Source: Candidatus Caenarcanales bacterium
GTDB lineage: Bacteria; Cyanobacteriota; Vampirovibrionia; LMEP-6097
Direction: 5' to 3'
Length of the DNA: 26,280 nt
Assembly (NCBI GenBank): GCA_022447685.1
Contig: JAKVAO010000034.1
Location: forward strand, 1 to 26,280
Below the pieces are notes generated by a model. It searched no databases. It was not told where the DNA came from and saw only the letters and a list, made by a program, of their open reading frames with translations. Of the stretch, positions 24,266 to 26,280 are shown one piece after another. The position numbers and the translations under genes are program-made. The number at the start of each line of letters is the position of its first letter. Within the stretch, counting starts at the first letter, position 1.

Positions 24266-26152
24266 TTAGATTTTTGTAATGATCATGCCGCAGTTATCAG
24301 GCTTATATTCTTTCATAAACTGAGCATTATTTAATTCTTGAGCAGTGTGACCACTAACTAATTCTAGCTGATCAGTAGCATAGGCTAATATTAGATTTAA
24401 GATGAAATTCTCTCCTCTATTATTATCGATAGCATCATCTATATTTTTAATAAATTCATCAAAAAATTCTTTTTGAGTATCATCACTAGGGTCATAGCGT
24501 AAATATGCTATAGCGGAAGCTTCTAAACCAGGATTTCTGGTACTTACCCTCCCAGCTTTATCTATATCTCCATCGTGAGTCTCAGATCTTACCCAGGCAT
24601 TTAACTGTCTTCCGCCACTTATCCTTTCATAATTTCTCATTTGTATTGAAGTTGCATTTGCAATTTTCTCATTAAGTAGATTTAGATCTCCTTTAGATTC
24701 TTTAACCATTTCAGTAAGCTCACGATAGTGAACATTGTCACCAACACCATCGGAGATAGTTATAACGAACTGCCCTTTCTTTAACTCTATTGGATCTTTC
24801 TCGCCGTGGAAATTAGCACCATTATTCCTATTTATAGGATTGCTGACGCCACTTCTATCTTTATGGTTATAGACAGTTGGATCATCTGCTGAAAAACCTG
24901 CATCTAATTGGGTTTGAACAAAGGAATCCTCTCTTGAACTAAAAGCAAGACTGCCATCTTCATTGAAAATATATGTATGAGTATCTCCCATGTGAGCTTC
25001 TTCTAGGTAAAGCTTATTAGTATTAGGGTCTTGCCAAATTATATTTGCAGATAGAACTGCTCCAGCTTTATGGTTTGTTATTGCTTTATCTTGTTTTATT
25101 GCTTTTGAAGCTGCTTCTGCTGCCTTCTTCCTATCAAAGGGATTTATCCTAAATTCATTAATAATATGATCTTTTGCTCTGTCGCCACCCTGGTATCCCC
25201 CCATACCATCTACAACTGTTATCGATATTGCTCCATTCTTTGCAAATGCTAAATATACTCCATCCTCTTGTTTCTTCTCTATAGAGCCTCTAACAGAACT
25301 GAAAGCTACACCACCGATATCTAAACCACTAAGTTGTTTTACCTCTGATGCATCTATGACTCGACCACCTTCAAGTAAATTAAGTGCATTCATTTCATCG
25401 CGACTATCTTGATTCGTTCCTGAGTTGAAACCATAAATGACTGGATCACCTGAGTTGTTGACTTCTATTTTGTCACAGAGTTCTGGTACTCCTGATAAGG
25501 AGTCAACTGACATGTCCGTTGTTGATCCTAACTCTGCAAGATTGTAATGGGTGATTTTTCCTGGAGTGCTTGGGGTTGGAATTGGTGTCGGAGTTTGAGG
25601 TTGAGGAGGAGTTGGCATTATGTCAGTGTCTGTCATATTGCTAAGAGCATTTCTCATTAAGTCAGGCGTGCTTGGTTTTGAATTATCTGCATTACTTAAA
25701 GTCTCTAACATGCGATGAACCCCTAAGTGAGGGTTCTTTGTTAAACCATTTGATAAAGATGTATTCATTGCATATGACCTAATTAGTTCTTTCATGCTAA
25801 CTTCAACGACTTCAGTATTCTCTGATAACTTAGGTGGTTTATTACCATCTGTATAAACTATTTTTAAAGCTATTTTGTCGGAATCACCTTTCTGTGAAAA
25901 ATTTACTAAACCCTGCCCTATCCTGGCAAAGTTATTGGGCTTTAGTGAGCTTAATTGCTCTGCTTGTTCGTCGTTTATTAATGCTACTGCATCCAAGCCA
26001 GGGATTGGCATGGCTCTTACACCATTGACTTCTTTTAAGTTATTAACAAATTGATTGAAGGCTCTAACATTTGTAGGCTTTACTGGAGTTAGATTTGAAT
26101 AAATTTTCGCGCCAGTACCAGCGTATTTTAAGACCTCGGTTCTCTGTATCAT
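24266..26152 (-). CDS. PP2C-family (PPM) protein serine/threonine phosphatase with shared N-terminal domain, 628-632 aa
   Basis: The C-terminal ~345 residues are a metal-dependent PP2C-type phosphatase. In 632-residue numbering I see VRGSIEKKQEDGVYLAF (291-307), VVDGMGGYQGGDRA (317-330), GDTHTYIF (393-400), SDGVGDNV (471-478) and DNCGMIIT (623-630). The metal-binding aspartates D319, D394, D472 and D623 are all present, so activity on phospho-Ser/Thr proteins is expected. The domain is longer than the usual ~250 residues, with additions between the last motifs. Residues about 46-156 are the domain shared with the 374-aa and 914-aa neighbours, joined by a Pro/Thr linker (184-201). No signal peptide or kinase partner is present. 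The start is the ATG at 26150-26152; a TTG at 26162-26164 would add four residues, and neither has a Shine-Dalgarno. Possible -10 elements lie near 26180-26190. Confidence 0.9.
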   Translation of the reverse strand: MIQRTEVLKYAGTGAKIYSNLTPVKPTNVRAFNQFVNNLKEVNGVRAMPIPGLDAVALINDEQAEQLSSLKPNNFARIGQGLVNFSQKGDSDKIALKIVYTDGNKPPKLSENTEVVEVSMKELIRSYAMNTSLSNGLTKNPHLGVHRMLETLSNADNSKPSTPDLMRNALSNMTDTDIMPTPPQPQTPTPIPTPSTPGKITHYNLAELGSTTDMSVDSLSGVPELCDKIEVNNSGDPVIYGFNSGTNQDSRDEMNALNLLEGGRVIDASEVKQLSGLDIGGVAFSSVRGSIEKKQEDGVYLAFAKNGAISITVVDGMGGYQGGDRAKDHIINEFRINPFDRKKAAEAASKAIKQDKAITNHKAGAVLSANIIWQDPNTNKLYLEEAHMGDTHTYIFNEDGSLAFSSREDSFVQTQLDAGFSADDPTVYNHKDRSGVSNPINRNNGANFHGEKDPIELKKGQFVITISDGVGDNVHYRELTEMVKESKGDLNLLNEKIANATSIQMRNYERISGGRQLNAWVRSETHDGDIDKAGRVSTRNPGLEASAIAYLRYDPSDDTQKEFFDEFIKNIDDAIDNNRGENFILNLILAYATDQLELVSGHTAQELNNAQFMKEYKPDNCGMIITKI

Positions 26153-26280
26153 ACATATGTACAACGTAAATACGATGGTATTATTTATAGTCTTTTAACT
26201 TGTTGTAACTACTCAGGTAAATTGAAAATTAGCAGCAAATATGTTTTGGCAAGCTAGAATTGCAGATTGTCCTAATCTTT

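Noticed and set aside
26241..26280. Possible start of a rightward gene (MFWQARIADCPN...) at the right edge
   Set aside because: Only 13 codons are visible and no Shine-Dalgarno precedes the ATG; cannot be distinguished from chance.
1..26280. Search for CRISPR arrays, tRNA or rRNA genes, transposases, integrases and plasmid origins
   Set aside because: No regularly spaced repeats, cloverleaf-like sequences, IS ends or recombinase motifs were seen; the only long repeats are the 589-bp pair and the hexamer tract.

Overview
AT-rich bacterial DNA (roughly one third G+C by eye) that reads cleanly with the standard bacterial code: one gene ends in TGA and long frames show no in-frame TGA. Almost all of the window is large protein-coding genes with no housekeeping function, no tRNA or rRNA, no CRISPR array and no intact transposase. 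Two genes resemble DUF3370, a family I recall mainly from cyanobacteria. Together with the low G+C and the lack of photosynthesis genes, this makes a non-photosynthetic cyanobacterial relative (Melainabacteria/Vampirovibrionia-like) my best guess, held loosely.

Layout. (1) 88-6247, minus strand: two very large uncharacterised proteins (946 and 1071 aa) separated by a clear terminator; their C-terminal tails share a short motif. (2) 6248-6529: divergent intergenic region with a near-consensus leftward promoter. (3) 6530-13886, plus strand: a 698-aa protein, then two large-plus-small gene pairs (763+137 aa and 653+144 aa). The two small proteins are clear paralogues. (4) 13887-14314: gene remnants, namely a broken, internally deleted and start-less copy of the 701-aa gene and an unrelated 42-codon C-terminal fragment, meeting at an 11-bp-arm inverted repeat. 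(5) 14315-20266, minus strand: 372-aa, 701-aa and 878-aa genes. The 701 and 878 products look DUF3370-like; the 372 and 878 products end in an almost identical ~135-residue domain. A gap-free 589-bp direct repeat (14131-14719 and 18964-19552) records the duplication. (6) 20267-20359: divergent promoter region with two facing TTGACA boxes. (7) 20360-24265, plus strand (914 and 374 aa), and convergent 24266-26164, minus strand (632 aa, a PP2C-type Ser/Thr phosphatase with all key aspartates visible). These three neighbours share a divergent ~110-residue N-terminal domain joined to different C-terminal modules.

Taken together, the window looks like an island of large, modular, mostly helical proteins with no Sec signal peptides or membrane segments (one exception). 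Domains are shared between neighbours, gene pairs are duplicated and broken copies remain. This resembles effector or other fast-evolving accessory repertoires. Export through a specialised secretion system, with the small paired proteins as chaperones, is my inference; nothing in the window proves it.
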